Below, piece by piece: positions 26,710 through 36,637 of a DNA stretch of 64,000 nucleotides (the stretch's first letter is position 1; each line of letters opens with the position of its first letter). This DNA comes from Bacillus ectoiniformans (lineage in GTDB: Bacteria > Bacillota > Bacilli > Bacillales > Domibacillaceae), in the NCBI RefSeq assembly GCF_016908875.1, contig NZ_JAFBES010000003.1:186001-250000 (forward strand). Reading direction: 5' to 3'. The notes under the pieces were generated by a model, which was not told where the DNA came from, did no database searches, and was given only the letters and a program-made list of their open reading frames with translations. The position numbers and the translations under genes are program-made.

Positions 26710-27162
26710 TTGGCCACTGATCAGCCATCACATATTCCTGTAAGTATTCATTTGAAAACGACCGTGGAACATGAAGGTGAGAAGGAAAGCTTTGAATTGT
26801 CACTAATCGGGACGTTTATTCAAAAGAATCAATCTTACTTCTTAAAGTATGATGAAATTCAAGAAGAAGGAACGATCCATACGATTGTCAAGTTTTCTGA
26901 AGGACAAGCACTTATTCTTAGAAGCGGTGCGGTAAAGATGCGTTTGGCTTTCAATCTTGAAGAACAATTAAACGGTTCTTATGAAAGTCAGTATGGCACA
27001 CTGTTATTAACGACTGATACACAAAAGCTAGTTTCTAGCCGTACATATAATCAATCATTGCTCGAAGGATCTTTTGATTTGAATTATCACTTGATGATGC
27101 AAGGATCACCGGTTGGCCGGTATTCGATGAGCATACGATTCTTGGAAAACAAGGAGGAGTAA
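26710..27162 (+). CDS. ywiB: YwiB family (DUF1934) beta-barrel protein
   Basis: This is a small soluble protein of about 150 aa, a calycin-like beta-barrel family of unknown function that precedes argS in many bacilli. The conserved core is [30 protein letters not shown] sits one base before GTG 26701 and ten bases before TTG 26710, so I prefer the latter. The gene ends five bases before the argS start, so the two are co-transcribed. Confidence 0.85.
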   Translation: MATDQPSHIPVSIHLKTTVEHEGEKESFELSLIGTFIQKNQSYFLKYDEIQEEGTIHTIVKFSEGQALILRSGAVKMRLAFNLEEQLNGSYESQYGTLLLTTDTQKLVSSRTYNQSLLEGSFDLNYHLMMQGSPVGRYSMSIRFLENKEE

Positions 27163-27166
27163 AAGA

Positions 27167-28837
27167 ATGAATATTGCAGAAAAGGTTCAAGAGGATTTAA
27201 AAGCGGAAATTAAAGCAGCGGTATTAAAAGCGGAACTTGCGAAAGAAGAAGAGATTCCTGCGGTTATTTTAGAAGCGCCTAAAGATAAGTCTCATGGGGA
27301 CTATGCAACGAATATGGCGATGCAATTGGCTCGAGTGGCTAAGAAAGCACCTCGCATGATTGCTGAAGCATTAATAGAGAATTTTGATTCTACAAAAGCA
27401 TCTATTGAAAAGATCGAAATTGCAGGACCTGGTTTTATTAACTTCTACATGAATAATCAGTACTTAAGTGACCTGTTGCCGGGTGTTTTGAAAGAAAATG
27501 AACAGTATGGAAAAACGAACGCAGGAAACAATCAAAAAATCCAAGTGGAGTTTGTTTCTGCCAACCCGACAGGAGATTTACATTTAGGACATGCCCGCGG
27601 AGCAGCGGTCGGTGACTCTCTATGTAACGTTCTGGAAATGTCTGGTTATGATGTAACGAGAGAATATTATATCAACGATGCTGGTAACCAAATTCATAAT
27701 TTGGCTTTATCAGTAGAAGCTCGTTACTTCCAAGCGCTTGGTCAAGATAAAGAAATGCCGGCAGATGGATACCACGGAAAAGACATCGTAGGGATTGGCC
27801 AAAAGCTTGCTGAAGAGCACGGAGACAAGTTTGCTCAGATGTCAGAAGAAGAACGTTTTAAAGCGTTCAGAGAATACGGTTTGAAATATGAAATGGAAAA
27901 ATTAAAAACAGACTTGAAGAATTTCCGCGTCGATTTTGATGTGTGGTATTCCGAAACGTCTTTATATGAAAATGGCAAGATCGATGAAGCCCTTGCTACA
28001 TTGCGCGAATTAGGCCATATCTACGAGGAAGAGGGAGCAGTTTGGTTCCGTTCTACACCATTCGGAGATGATAAAGACCGCGTGCTGATTAAGAATGATG
28101 GCACGTATACGTATTTAACACCTGATATCGCCTATCATAAAGATAAGTTTGAGCGCGGCCATGAGAAAGTCATCAATATCTGGGGAGCGGATCACCACGG
28201 CTATATTCCGCGTATGAAAGCAGCGGTTGAAGCGCTTGGGTTTAAAGCAGACAACTTAGAAGTAGAAGTCATTCAGCTTGTTCACCTGTTTAAAAATGGT
28301 GAAAAAATGAAAATGAGCAAGCGGACAGGTAAAGCAGTAACGATGCGTGAATTAGTAGAAGAAGTGGGCTTAGACGCCGTGCGTTATTTCTTTGCGATGA
28401 GAAGCGGAGACACGCATATGGACTTTGACCTTGATTTAGCGGTATCTGAGTCCAATGAAAATCCAGTCTATTATGCACAATATGCCCATGCGCGGATCAG
28501 CAGCATTCTTCGCCAGGGAGAAGAGCAGAACCTGACAGTTGATGCAGAAGCAGATTTATCTCTAATTGGAGCAGAGAAGGAAATCGATTTATTAAAGAAA
28601 ATCGGAGACTTCCCTCAAGTCGTAGCAGAAGCGGCGGAAAAGAGAATTCCGCACCGAATCGCGAATTATACGCAAGAGCTAGCTGCGGCATTCCATAGCT
28701 TCTATAATGCTGAGAAAGTTCTTGATCCAAGCAACGAAGAACTTTCTAAAGCACGTCTTTTGCTAATCAAAGCGGTCCAAATTACGCTTAGAAATGCCCT
28801 TAAATTAATTGGTGTGTCCGCACCTGAAAAGATGTAA
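27167..28837 (+). CDS. argS: Arginine--tRNA ligase
   Basis: This class I aminoacyl-tRNA synthetase has 556 aa. An N-terminal Add-1 domain (1-110) is followed by the HIGH-equivalent HLGHARG near residue 133 in [15 protein letters not shown]. The KMSKS equivalent is KMSKRTGK near residue 382, and an anticodon-binding DALR helical domain occupies about 430-556. It sits on the ywiB-argS transcript behind GGAGGAG. No T-box is visible. Confidence 0.98.
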   Translation: MNIAEKVQEDLKAEIKAAVLKAELAKEEEIPAVILEAPKDKSHGDYATNMAMQLARVAKKAPRMIAEALIENFDSTKASIEKIEIAGPGFINFYMNNQYLSDLLPGVLKENEQYGKTNAGNNQKIQVEFVSANPTGDLHLGHARGAAVGDSLCNVLEMSGYDVTREYYINDAGNQIHNLALSVEARYFQALGQDKEMPADGYHGKDIVGIGQKLAEEHGDKFAQMSEEERFKAFREYGLKYEMEKLKTDLKNFRVDFDVWYSETSLYENGKIDEALATLRELGHIYEEEGAVWFRSTPFGDDKDRVLIKNDGTYTYLTPDIAYHKDKFERGHEKVINIWGADHHGYIPRMKAAVEALGFKADNLEVEVIQLVHLFKNGEKMKMSKRTGKAVTMRELVEEVGLDAVRYFFAMRSGDTHMDFDLDLAVSESNENPVYYAQYAHARISSILRQGEEQNLTVDAEADLSLIGAEKEIDLLKKIGDFPQVVAEAAEKRIPHRIANYTQELAAAFHSFYNAEKVLDPSNEELSKARLLLIKAVQITLRNALKLIGVSAPEKM

Positions 28838-29056
28838 AACTTGCGTGCAGCGCCTGGGTATTTTTTACTTTTTAAAAACTGTTTTCACATATCGCTATCT
28901 TTTTTCAGATAGGCATGCTATACTAAGTTTAATTATTGTTGTTCGGTATTGAATGTTAGAAAAATGGCTAAACAAAGTGATTTTTGTCTATAATGAATAT
29001 CTAGAGCAAGAATATTAATACGATTGTGGTTCATCCACGCACAGGAGGAAATTAAC

Positions 29057-29254
29057 ATGGTACAAGGTACAGTAAAATGGTTCAACGCAGAAAAAGGTTT
29101 CGGTTTCATTGAAGTAGAAGGACAAGACGACGTATTCGTACACTTCTCTGCTATTCAAGGCGAAGGTTTCAAATCACTTGAAGAAGGCCAAACAGTTCGT
29201 TTCGAAATCGAAGAAGGTCAACGTGGACCTCAAGCTGCTAACGTTCAAAAGTAA
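29057..29254 (+). CDS. Cold-shock protein (CspB/CspD family)
   Basis: This single-strand nucleic-acid binding OB-fold protein has 65 aa. RNP1 (KGFGFIEV) and RNP2 (VFVHFSAI) are intact. It acts as an RNA chaperone. AGGAGG precedes ATG 29057. The space upstream to argS is 219 bp with two possible -10 elements (TATACT near 28919 and TATAAT near 28990). A long csp leader is therefore likely, as is common in this family. A strong terminator follows. Confidence 0.96.
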   Translation: MVQGTVKWFNAEKGFGFIEVEGQDDVFVHFSAIQGEGFKSLEEGQTVRFEIEEGQRGPQAANVQK

Positions 29255-29265
29255 GCAGTTCTAAT

Positions 29266-29297
29266 AAAAAGACTCCCAATTTTGGGAGTCTTTTTTG
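29266..29297 (+). terminator. Terminator of the csp gene
   Basis: AAAAAGACTCCC pairs with GGGAGTCTTTTTT around a short AATTTT loop. Confidence 0.9.
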
Positions 29298-29339
29298 CGT
29301 TCTTTCAAAGGCTGCTTTCCATACCTAAGCGGCACTTCC

Positions 29340-30542
29340 CTAAAGGTAAGGCCGCAAGACGAAAGCAATATTTTCTTTTATTTTACCCACCCAGCTAGTT
29401 CGCTCTAGATCAGACTGCGTTAAACGATAGGAATTTTTTATATCTTTTTGAATGACGGGTTTGATCTTCTCCATGAATTCAGGGCTATAAATGAAGCAGT
29501 TGCATTCAAAGTTGAGTGAAAAGCTTCTTTCATCGAAATTGGCCGTGCCAATATCACATACTCGGTCATCAACCATTAACACCTTGGCATGATAGAAGCC
29601 TTTCTGAAACTGATAGATTTCCACATTTTCATTAGCGAGCATTTGACGCAAAAAAGGATAAGAGCCTTCTTTAACGAGAGGATGATCGGCATGCTTAGGA
29701 ATTAATGCAGTTACTTTCACGCCTCTTTCTATGGCTTGCATTAACTGAGAAAACACCAGTTTAGAGGGTACAAAATAAGGTGAGCCGATAAAAATGAAAT
29801 CTTTTGCCTCTGAAATCAATTCAGCGAATTTCTTTTCTAAAACCCCATTTTGCGAAGGGAATATCTGATGATTCACTGCTTCTTGGCTGTCTTTATAAAC
29901 AACCTGGCTGTCTTTATTTAATTGAGGCCGGCCTTCTTGATTCCAGTCATGCAAAAATTCTTGCTCAAGATCAGCTACACCTTCTCCGGTCAGCCGCAGG
30001 TGATAATCACGCCAAGGACAAAGCATAGGGTTTTTATGCTGGTTAATGTATTCTCGTCCAACATTAAATCCGCCTAAATAGCCAATTTGATGATCAATCA
30101 CGGTTATTTTCCGATGGTTTCGCTGCTGAAGCGAGAAAAAGAGAAATGGAAATTTTGGTTTTCCAAAAAAATCCGTGCATACTCCTGAGTTCTTTAATTC
30201 CTTCAGCATGAACTTTGGAACTTTTCTGCTTCCGAGCCAGTCCATTAATAAATAGATTTTTACCCCTTCATCCGCTTTTTCTTTCAATAACTGCAAGTAT
30301 TCTTTGCTGAAATCATCATTCTCAATAATGTAAAATAAAGTATAAATACTTTCTTTGGCTTGGCGTATATCTGTATAGAGCTGCTCAAACAGTTCAGTCC
30401 CGCTGCAGAAAAAAGAAATATGACTTTGGCGGACCGGATAACAGCGCTCAACGGCTTTGGTTTTTGCTTTTTTCCTTCCAAGATATAGATCAAGGAACAC
30501 CCAGACAAGTATAAGAAGAATAATGGTCACCGCTATAGTCAT
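29340..30542 (-). CDS. Cardiolipin synthase-like phospholipase D protein (YwjE type)
   Basis: This membrane enzyme is predicted to join two phosphatidylglycerols into cardiolipin. It has 400 aa with a single N-terminal membrane helix (residues 3-20), shorter than the two-helix ClsA form. Two HKD motifs are complete: HRKITVIDHQIGYLGGFNVG near residue 140 and HAKVLMVDDRVCDIGTANFDERS near residue 320. Position beside fadF matches ywjE of B. subtilis, a minor cardiolipin synthase. Confidence 0.9.
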   Translation of the reverse strand: MTIAVTIILLILVWVFLDLYLGRKKAKTKAVERCYPVRQSHISFFCSGTELFEQLYTDIRQAKESIYTLFYIIENDDFSKEYLQLLKEKADEGVKIYLLMDWLGSRKVPKFMLKELKNSGVCTDFFGKPKFPFLFFSLQQRNHRKITVIDHQIGYLGGFNVGREYINQHKNPMLCPWRDYHLRLTGEGVADLEQEFLHDWNQEGRPQLNKDSQVVYKDSQEAVNHQIFPSQNGVLEKKFAELISEAKDFIFIGSPYFVPSKLVFSQLMQAIERGVKVTALIPKHADHPLVKEGSYPFLRQMLANENVEIYQFQKGFYHAKVLMVDDRVCDIGTANFDERSFSLNFECNCFIYSPEFMEKIKPVIQKDIKNSYRLTQSDLERTSWVGKIKENIAFVLRPYL

Positions 30543-30652
30543 GTTCTTCGTCCTTCCGATAAAATCATTAAAAGTAGTCTGCCCTAAAAATATAAAAACA
30601 AAAATAGGATTGATGAGCGAAAGAAAATTTTTAAATTATTTTAAATAATTGG

Positions 30653-30680
30653 TTGACTGAATGCTCATTCATAATATAAT
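30653..30680 (+). promoter_or_regulatory. fadF promoter overlapped by a FadR-type operator
   Basis: TTGACT (30653-30658) and TATAAT (30675-30680) are 16 bp apart. The 18-bp sequence TGACTGAATGCTCATTCA at 30654-30671 covers the -35 and spacer. It fits the B. subtilis FadR box TGAATGA-N4-TCATTCA with one substitution. Repression that is relieved by long-chain acyl-CoA is inferred. Confidence 0.8.
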
Positions 30681-30775
30681 AGAGATATAAACATTCTGAA
30701 AATTTATTCTGTTTGCAATGTTTGCGGAAAAAGGGGGACAAAGATGATGACATCTTGGAAAGGAGAGAACGGGGT

Positions 30776-33016
30776 ATGAATGGATTATTATGGGTGAATT
30801 TAATTGCAACCATTCTTGTAATCGCTTACGGTGCCTATTTATTCGTGTACTTGCTAAAAACGCGATACGAATTCATAAAACTAGGCAAGAAACAAGAATT
30901 TGACAATAACGTAAGCGAGCGCCTTAAAAATATTTGGGTGTATGTGTTCGGACAGAAAAAGCTTTTAAAGGACAAGAAAAGCGGTGCGATTCACGTCATG
31001 TTTTTCTACGGCTTTCTGCTTGTTCAGCTAGGAGCTATTGATTTTATTATTAAAGGAATTGTTCCAGGGGCGCATCTTCCTCTAGGTCCATTATATGAGG
31101 GGTTTAAGTTCTTCCAGGAGATTGTCACTTTAGTGATTCTAGTCGCTGTGGTTTGGGCTTTCCACCGCCGCTATATTGAGAAGCTTGTCCGTTTAAAACG
31201 AGGCTGGAAAAGTGGACTAGTTCTTATATTTATCGGATTGCTTATGTTATCTGTATTAGTAGGAAATGGCATGGACTTGATCTGGCATGAAGGACAGGAT
31301 GTGCACTTTACGTGGTGGGAGCCTGTAGCATCAAGCATTGCCGTAGCATTTGCAGGAATTGGCAAGCTTCCGGCTATTGGTGTGTTCTACGTGTCATGGT
31401 GGATTCATTTATTCGTTCTATTAACATTCTTAGTTTATGTTCCTCAATCAAAGCATGCTCACTTAATTGCTGGGCCTGCCAATGTATATTTCCACCGTCT
31501 GGACCAGGCAGGGACATTAAAAGCGATTGACTTTGAAGATGAATCTCAAGAGTCATTTGGGGTAGGGAAAATTCAAGATTTTAATCAACTACAGATGATT
31601 GATTTTTATGCCTGTGTGGAATGCGGCCGCTGTACAAACATGTGCCCGGCTACAGGAACAGGAAAAATGCTTTCGCCAATGGATTTAATCGTCAAGCTTC
31701 GTGATAACTTAACGATGACAGGTGCTGCGGTTACAGGTAAACAGCCTTGGGTTCCGGCATTTGCTTTTTCTAATACGAAAGGCAATCAGCTGGCCATGGC
31801 GAGTGCGGCACAAGGAGCTGGAGCAGAAGTAGCGGCGGACCTTTACCATCCGAGTCTAATTGGCGATGTCATTACAGAAGAAGAGATTTGGGCTTGTACG
31901 ACTTGCCGAAACTGTGAAGATCAATGTCCAGTAATGAATGAACATGTGGATAAAATTATTGACCTTCGCCGTTACCTCGTATTAACAGAAGGAAAAATGA
32001 ATCCAGATGCCCAGCGCGCGATGCAAAACATCGAACGTCAAGGAAATCCTTGGGGATTAAACCGTAAAGAGAAAGAAAACTGGCGCGACCTTCGCGATGA
32101 TGTTCGCGTACCAACAGTGAAAGAAATGAAAAAAGCAGGGGAAGAGTTCGATTACTTACTATGGGTTGGTTCTATGGGTGCCTTTGACAGCCGAAGCCAG
32201 AAGATCGCTTTATCCTTCGCGAAATTATTAAACGAAGCAGGCGTCAAGTTTGCCATTCTTGGGAACAAAGAGAAGAATTCCGGTGATACGCCTCGCCGCT
32301 TAGGAAACGAGTTCTTATTCCAGGAGCTTGCAACAGCCAACATTGCTGAGCTTGAAAAAAATGAAGTGAAGAAAATCGTCACGATTGATCCTCATGCCTA
32401 CAATATCTTTAAAAATGAGTACCCTGAATTAGGGTTTAAAGCTGAAGTGTATCACCATACAGAACTGTTGGATCAGTTAGTCAAAGAAGGCAAGCTGAAA
32501 CCGCAATATGAGGTAAATGAAACGATCACGTTCCATGACTCTTGTTACTTAGGACGATACAATGACGTGTATGATCCTCCGCGTGAGATATTAAAATCGA
32601 TTCCTGGTGTGAAATTGGTAGAGATGGAGCGCAAACGCGAAACAGGCATGTGCTGTGGAGCTGGCGGCGGTTTAATGTGGATGGAAGAAGACACAGGTCA
32701 CCGAATCAATGTGGCTCGTACCGAACAAGCTTTGGCTGTTAATCCATCTGTGATCAGTGCGGGCTGCCCGTATTGCTTAACGATGCTGTCCGATGGTACG
32801 AAAGCGAAAGAAGTGGAAGAAACAGTATCCACATATGATGTAGCGGAACTTCTTGAAAAAGCGGTCTTCGGCCCTTATCAAGCAGTCGCAGAACCAGAGG
32901 AAGAAGAAGTAACAGAGGCAGATACGGAAGTTACGGTTCAAGCAGAAAACGAACTGAACGAAACACCAGCTGATTCTGAAGAAACAGCAAAAAATAATCC
33001 AACATCGCTTCACTAA
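30776..33016 (+). CDS. fadF: FadF: membrane iron-sulfur oxidoreductase of fatty acid degradation
   Basis: This protein has 746 aa. About five membrane helices (residues 1-230) precede a ferredoxin domain with two Cys clusters, CVECGRCTNMCP near 280 and CTTCRNCEDQCP near 378. Two CCG domains follow (HDSCYLGRYND; CCGAGGG and GCPYCLTM) of the heterodisulfide reductase type. The B. subtilis orthologue YwjF is in the FadR regulon and probably passes electrons from acyl-CoA dehydrogenase/ETF to quinone. The tail of about 45 residues is acidic and low-complexity. The start ATG 30776 has AAAGGAGAG upstream. The operator found at its promoter supports the assignment. Confidence 0.93.
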   Translation: MNGLLWVNLIATILVIAYGAYLFVYLLKTRYEFIKLGKKQEFDNNVSERLKNIWVYVFGQKKLLKDKKSGAIHVMFFYGFLLVQLGAIDFIIKGIVPGAHLPLGPLYEGFKFFQEIVTLVILVAVVWAFHRRYIEKLVRLKRGWKSGLVLIFIGLLMLSVLVGNGMDLIWHEGQDVHFTWWEPVASSIAVAFAGIGKLPAIGVFYVSWWIHLFVLLTFLVYVPQSKHAHLIAGPANVYFHRLDQAGTLKAIDFEDESQESFGVGKIQDFNQLQMIDFYACVECGRCTNMCPATGTGKMLSPMDLIVKLRDNLTMTGAAVTGKQPWVPAFAFSNTKGNQLAMASAAQGAGAEVAADLYHPSLIGDVITEEEIWACTTCRNCEDQCPVMNEHVDKIIDLRRYLVLTEGKMNPDAQRAMQNIERQGNPWGLNRKEKENWRDLRDDVRVPTVKEMKKAGEEFDYLLWVGSMGAFDSRSQKIALSFAKLLNEAGVKFAILGNKEKNSGDTPRRLGNEFLFQELATANIAELEKNEVKKIVTIDPHAYNIFKNEYPELGFKAEVYHHTELLDQLVKEGKLKPQYEVNETITFHDSCYLGRYNDVYDPPREILKSIPGVKLVEMERKRETGMCCGAGGGLMWMEEDTGHRINVARTEQALAVNPSVISAGCPYCLTMLSDGTKAKEVEETVSTYDVAELLEKAVFGPYQAVAEPEEEEVTEADTEVTVQAENELNETPADSEETAKNNPTSLH

Positions 33017-33019
33017 ATA

Positions 33020-33060
33020 GAAAAAGGGGTTGATCTAATGGGAGCAGCCCCTTCTTTCTA
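33020..33060 (+). terminator. Probable terminator after fadF
   Basis: AGAAAAAGGGGTTG pairs imperfectly with CAGCCCCTTCTTTCT. The tail is T-rich but interrupted. Confidence 0.5.
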
Positions 33061-33180
33061 AGTAAAAATATAAATTTTCAATATTTTCAATTTTATTATT
33101 TAAATTTATTGGATTTTCTTTTAAAATAAACAGTATGAGAAGTAAAAAATGGCATCGCGCCTTTTTTTATGTTAATCTTT

Positions 33181-33216
33181 CGAGCGAGCGTTCAGTCAAA
33201 ATTGGAAACGGTTACG
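33181..33216 (+). promoter_or_regulatory. TetR/FadR-like operator and candidate cre box upstream of thl
   Basis: CGAGCGAGCGTTCAGTCA at 33181-33198 has the same architecture as the fadF box (7-N4-7), with the right half TCAGTCA and a diverged left half. TGGAAACGGTTACG at 33203-33216 fits the CcpA cre consensus TGWAANCGNTNWCA at all but two positions. No convincing -35/-10 pair was found. Confidence 0.5.
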
Positions 33217-33253
33217 ATAAGCAGAGGAAAGACAATTAAAGGAGGAGAAAAGA

Positions 33254-34441
33254 ATGGTAAAAACAGTAATTATTGATGGAGCACGTACACCTTTTGGAAA
33301 ATTCGGAGGAGTAATGAGTTCTCTAACAGCTTCACAGCTTGGCGGAGTTGCGATTAAAGAAGCATTAAAACGTGCGGGTGTCAGTGCCGATCAAGTAGAC
33401 GAACTGATCTTTGGCAACGTATTGCAAGCCGGACAAGGACAAATTCCTTCAAGACAGGCAGCGAGAGAAGCAGGAATTCCATGGGAAGTGAAAACAGAAA
33501 CAATTAACAAAGTGTGTGCATCCGGTCTTCGCAGTGTCACGTTAGCGGATCAAATCATCCGTGCAGGCGATGAAGAAATCATTGTTGCTGGCGGAATGGA
33601 ATCAATGTCTAATGCGCCTTATGCGATGCCAAAAGCTCGCTGGGGATTAAGAATGGGTGAATCTAAGCTTGTCGACTTGATGATTCATGACGGATTATCT
33701 TGCAGCTTTACAGGTGTGCACATGGGTAATTACGGAAACAGCACAGCAGAAGAGTTTAACTTAACGAGAGAAGAGCAAGATGATTGGGCAGTACGCAGCC
33801 ATGAGCGCGCAGTAGCAGCTATGGAAGCAGGCAAGTTTGAAGAAGAAATCGTAGCAGTAGAAGTGCCGCAGCGAAAAGGGGAGCCAGTCGTTGTGACACA
33901 AGACGAAGCGCCTCGTAAAGATACAACGAAAGAAGTGCTTGAAAAACTGCGTCCGGCATTCGGCAAAGACGGCACGATTACAGCAGGAAATGCACCTGGC
34001 ATTAATGATGGAGCAGGCGCACTTGTATTAATGAGCGATGAGCGTGCTGAAAAAGAAGGAAAAACACCTTTAGCTACAGTGATTGGCCATGCAGAAGTGG
34101 CTGTTGAAGCAAAGAATTTTCCGCAAACGCCAGGGCTTGTTATTAATGAAATCTTAAAGAAAACTGGAAAGTCTCTTGAAGAAATCGACTTATTTGAAAT
34201 TAACGAAGCCTTTGCTGCGGTGGCTTTAGCCAGCGGAAAAATTGCGGATCTTGATCCTGAAAAGGTCAATGTAAACGGAGGGGCAGTTGCACTAGGACAC
34301 CCAATCGGAGCAAGCGGAGCGCGAATTATTTTAACATTGGCTTACGAATTAAAACGCCGCGGCGGCGGTATTGGTGTAGCAGCGATCTGCTCAGGCGGAG
34401 GCCAGGGCGACGCCATTATGATCGAGGTTAAAGGCAGCTAA
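33254..34441 (+). CDS. Acetyl-CoA acetyltransferase (thiolase II)
   Basis: This enzyme cleaves acetoacetyl-CoA to two acetyl-CoA or catalyses the reverse. It has 395 aa. The acylated cysteine is in [11 protein letters not shown] near residue 89. The catalytic His is in [10 protein letters not shown] near residue 351, and the second Cys is in CSGGGQGDA near residue 381. It is the first gene of the thl-hbd-acd-acd run, which resembles mmgABC of B. subtilis. ATG 33254 follows AAAGGAGGAG. Confidence 0.95.
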   Translation: MVKTVIIDGARTPFGKFGGVMSSLTASQLGGVAIKEALKRAGVSADQVDELIFGNVLQAGQGQIPSRQAAREAGIPWEVKTETINKVCASGLRSVTLADQIIRAGDEEIIVAGGMESMSNAPYAMPKARWGLRMGESKLVDLMIHDGLSCSFTGVHMGNYGNSTAEEFNLTREEQDDWAVRSHERAVAAMEAGKFEEEIVAVEVPQRKGEPVVVTQDEAPRKDTTKEVLEKLRPAFGKDGTITAGNAPGINDGAGALVLMSDERAEKEGKTPLATVIGHAEVAVEAKNFPQTPGLVINEILKKTGKSLEEIDLFEINEAFAAVALASGKIADLDPEKVNVNGGAVALGHPIGASGARIILTLAYELKRRGGGIGVAAICSGGGQGDAIMIEVKGS

Positions 34442-34454
34442 TTGAAACTAGACT

Positions 34455-34513
34455 AGAGGAGGCACAAAGAAAGGTACATAACTATTCCTTTTTTTAAGCC
34501 CTCCTCTTTTTAA
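34455..34513 (+). terminator. Terminator inside the thl-hbd spacer
   Basis: AGAGGAGGC (34455-34463) pairs with GCCCTCCTCT (34498-34507) with one bulge, and AAGAAAGG with CCTTTTTT inside. A T-run follows. It would reduce transcription of hbd relative to thl unless hbd has its own promoter. Confidence 0.65.
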
Positions 34514-34548
34514 AGAGAACGTACAATTACTTACGAGGGGGAGAAGAA

Positions 34549-35400
34549 ATGAAAGTCAAAAAATTAATGGTCATTGGCGCAGGGCAAATGGGGTCAGGAA
34601 TTGCTCAAGTTTGTGCGCATGCAGGGTATGAAGTCATTCTAAATGATATAAAAGAAGAATTTCTGGAACGGGGATTAGGTGTGATTGATAAAAATCTTTC
34701 ACGCCAAGTGCAAAAGGAAAGAATGACTGAAGCCGAGAAAGAAGAAGTCCTTGGCCGCATTGAAAAGTCTACAGATCTGCAAGATGCGAGTGGCGTAGAT
34801 CTTGTCATTGAAGCGGCGGTTGAAAACATGGAAATTAAGCGTAAAATTTTTGCTCAGCTGGATGAAATCACGCCAGAGCATACGATTTTAGCTTCTAATA
34901 CTTCTTCATTACCGATTACAGAAATTGCCGCAGCTACAGACCGTCCGGAGAAAGTGATCGGCATGCATTTTATGAATCCGGTTCCGGTTATGAAGCTAGT
35001 AGAAATTATCCGTGGTCTAGCTACTTCCGATGAAGTGTATAAAACAATCGAAGATATGACAAATACGCTCAATAAAGTGCCAGTAGAAGTAAATGACTTT
35101 CCTGGCTTCGTCTCCAACCGAATTCTTATGCCGATGATCAACGAAGCGATCTACACGCTATATGAAGGTGTGGCAACGAAAGAAGCGATTGACGATGTCA
35201 TGAAACTTGGAATGAATCATCCAATGGGACCGCTCACACTTGCAGACTTTATCGGACTAGATACTTGCCTATACATTATGGAAATTCTGCATGACGGATT
35301 TGGAGACGATAAATACCGTCCATGCCCGCTGCTTAGAAAATATGTAAAAGCTGGCTGGCTGGGCAAGAAATCCGGCAGAGGCTTCTATACGTACGAGTAA
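34549..35400 (+). CDS. 3-hydroxybutyryl-CoA dehydrogenase
   Basis: This is an NAD(P)-dependent dehydrogenase of short-chain 3-hydroxyacyl-CoA, 283 aa. The Rossmann motif [13 protein letters not shown] is at residues 8-20. The catalytic region is [17 protein letters not shown] with His near residue 141, then the [11 protein letters not shown] helix. Its C-terminal domain is typical of HBD/MmgB. It is followed by two acyl-CoA dehydrogenase genes, consistent with C4 acyl-CoA turnover. Confidence 0.95.
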   Translation: MKVKKLMVIGAGQMGSGIAQVCAHAGYEVILNDIKEEFLERGLGVIDKNLSRQVQKERMTEAEKEEVLGRIEKSTDLQDASGVDLVIEAAVENMEIKRKIFAQLDEITPEHTILASNTSSLPITEIAAATDRPEKVIGMHFMNPVPVMKLVEIIRGLATSDEVYKTIEDMTNTLNKVPVEVNDFPGFVSNRILMPMINEAIYTLYEGVATKEAIDDVMKLGMNHPMGPLTLADFIGLDTCLYIMEILHDGFGDDKYRPCPLLRKYVKAGWLGKKSGRGFYTYE

Positions 35401-35481
35401 AAAGTTGGGCTAATCAATCACGCAGGTATGAAAATGGAAGACGCCAATTAATCACAACAAAGGCAACAGGGGGAGAAGAGC

Positions 35482-36618
35482 ATGGAATTGCGATTCACAG
35501 AAGAGCAGGAAATGATGCGTAAAATGGTCAAAGACTTTGCAGAAACGGAAATTGCTCCTTTTATTGAGAGAATGGAAGATGGAGAATTCCCTCGTGAAAT
35601 ACTTAATAAAATGGCTGAGCTTGGCTTAATGGGAATTACGATTCCTGAAGAGTATGGTGGAAGCGAAATGGATTTTACTTCTTACATCATTGCTATTCAT
35701 GAACTGTCTAAAGTCAGCGCAACGGTAGGGGTGATTCTGTCTGTTCATACATCAGTCGGAACGAATCCAATTCTTTACTTCGGTACAGAAGAACAAAAGC
35801 GCAAGTACGTGCCAAAGCTTGCATCAGGAGAGTTTTTAGGTGCTTTCTGTTTGACAGAACCAAGCGCGGGTTCAGATGCAGCCAGTATGAAAACAAAAGC
35901 AGTGAAACAAGGCGATCACTATATCATTAACGGTTCAAAAGTGTTTATTACAAATGGTGGAGAAGCAGATACATATATTGTTTTTGCTTCGACAGATCCG
36001 AGTGCAGGCGGTAAAGGGGTGTCAGCATTTATCGTTGAGAAAGATACACCAGGTTTAATTATCGGAAAAGACGAGCATAAAATGGGTCTTCATGGTTCAC
36101 GGACACTTCAGCTTACTTTTGAAGATATGAAAGTGCCGGCCGAGAATCTGTTGGGGCAAGAAGGAGAAGGGTTTAAGATTGCCATGGCTAACCTCGATGT
36201 GGGACGAATCGGGATTGCCGCACAATCCTTGGGGATCGCTGAAGCATCATTAGAGGAAGCCACAAAGTACGCGAAAGAGCGCCAGCAATTCGGAAAACCG
36301 ATTGCAGCTCAGCAAGGTCTGGCATTTAAACTGGCTGATATGGCAACAAATGTGGAAGCAGCTAAGTTACTTGTTTACCGGGCAGCGGATCTGCGCACGA
36401 AAGGTCTACCGTGCGGCAAGGAAGCATCCATGGCGAAATTATTCGCATCAAAAACAGCTGTTGAGTCAGCGATTGAAGCCGTTCAAGTACATGGGGGATA
36501 TGGGTACACGAAAGAATATGCGGTCGAACGTTACTTCAGAGATGCGAAAGTGACTGAGATTTATGAAGGAACAAGCGAAATTCAAAAATTAGTCATCGGC
36601 AAGCATTTAACCAAATAA
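35482..36618 (+). CDS. Acyl-CoA dehydrogenase 1
   Basis: This FAD enzyme has 378 aa. It oxidises acyl-CoA to trans-2-enoyl-CoA and passes electrons to ETF. Family signatures are [15 protein letters not shown] near residue 132 and the C-terminal [22 protein letters not shown] (shortened here) with the catalytic Glu in YEGTSEIQ. The closest B. subtilis relatives are MmgC and AcdA. The specific chain length cannot be read from the sequence. It is followed after 19 bp by a paralogue. Confidence 0.94.
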   Translation: MELRFTEEQEMMRKMVKDFAETEIAPFIERMEDGEFPREILNKMAELGLMGITIPEEYGGSEMDFTSYIIAIHELSKVSATVGVILSVHTSVGTNPILYFGTEEQKRKYVPKLASGEFLGAFCLTEPSAGSDAASMKTKAVKQGDHYIINGSKVFITNGGEADTYIVFASTDPSAGGKGVSAFIVEKDTPGLIIGKDEHKMGLHGSRTLQLTFEDMKVPAENLLGQEGEGFKIAMANLDVGRIGIAAQSLGIAEASLEEATKYAKERQQFGKPIAAQQGLAFKLADMATNVEAAKLLVYRAADLRTKGLPCGKEASMAKLFASKTAVESAIEAVQVHGGYGYTKEYAVERYFRDAKVTEIYEGTSEIQKLVIGKHLTK

Positions 36619-36637
36619 AAGGGCGGGGGAAAAGAGA

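Noticed and set aside
33730-34269. 179-codon minus-strand frame inside thl
   Set aside because: It is a codon-bias shadow of a clearly conserved thiolase; no ribosome site and low-complexity Ser/Ala composition.
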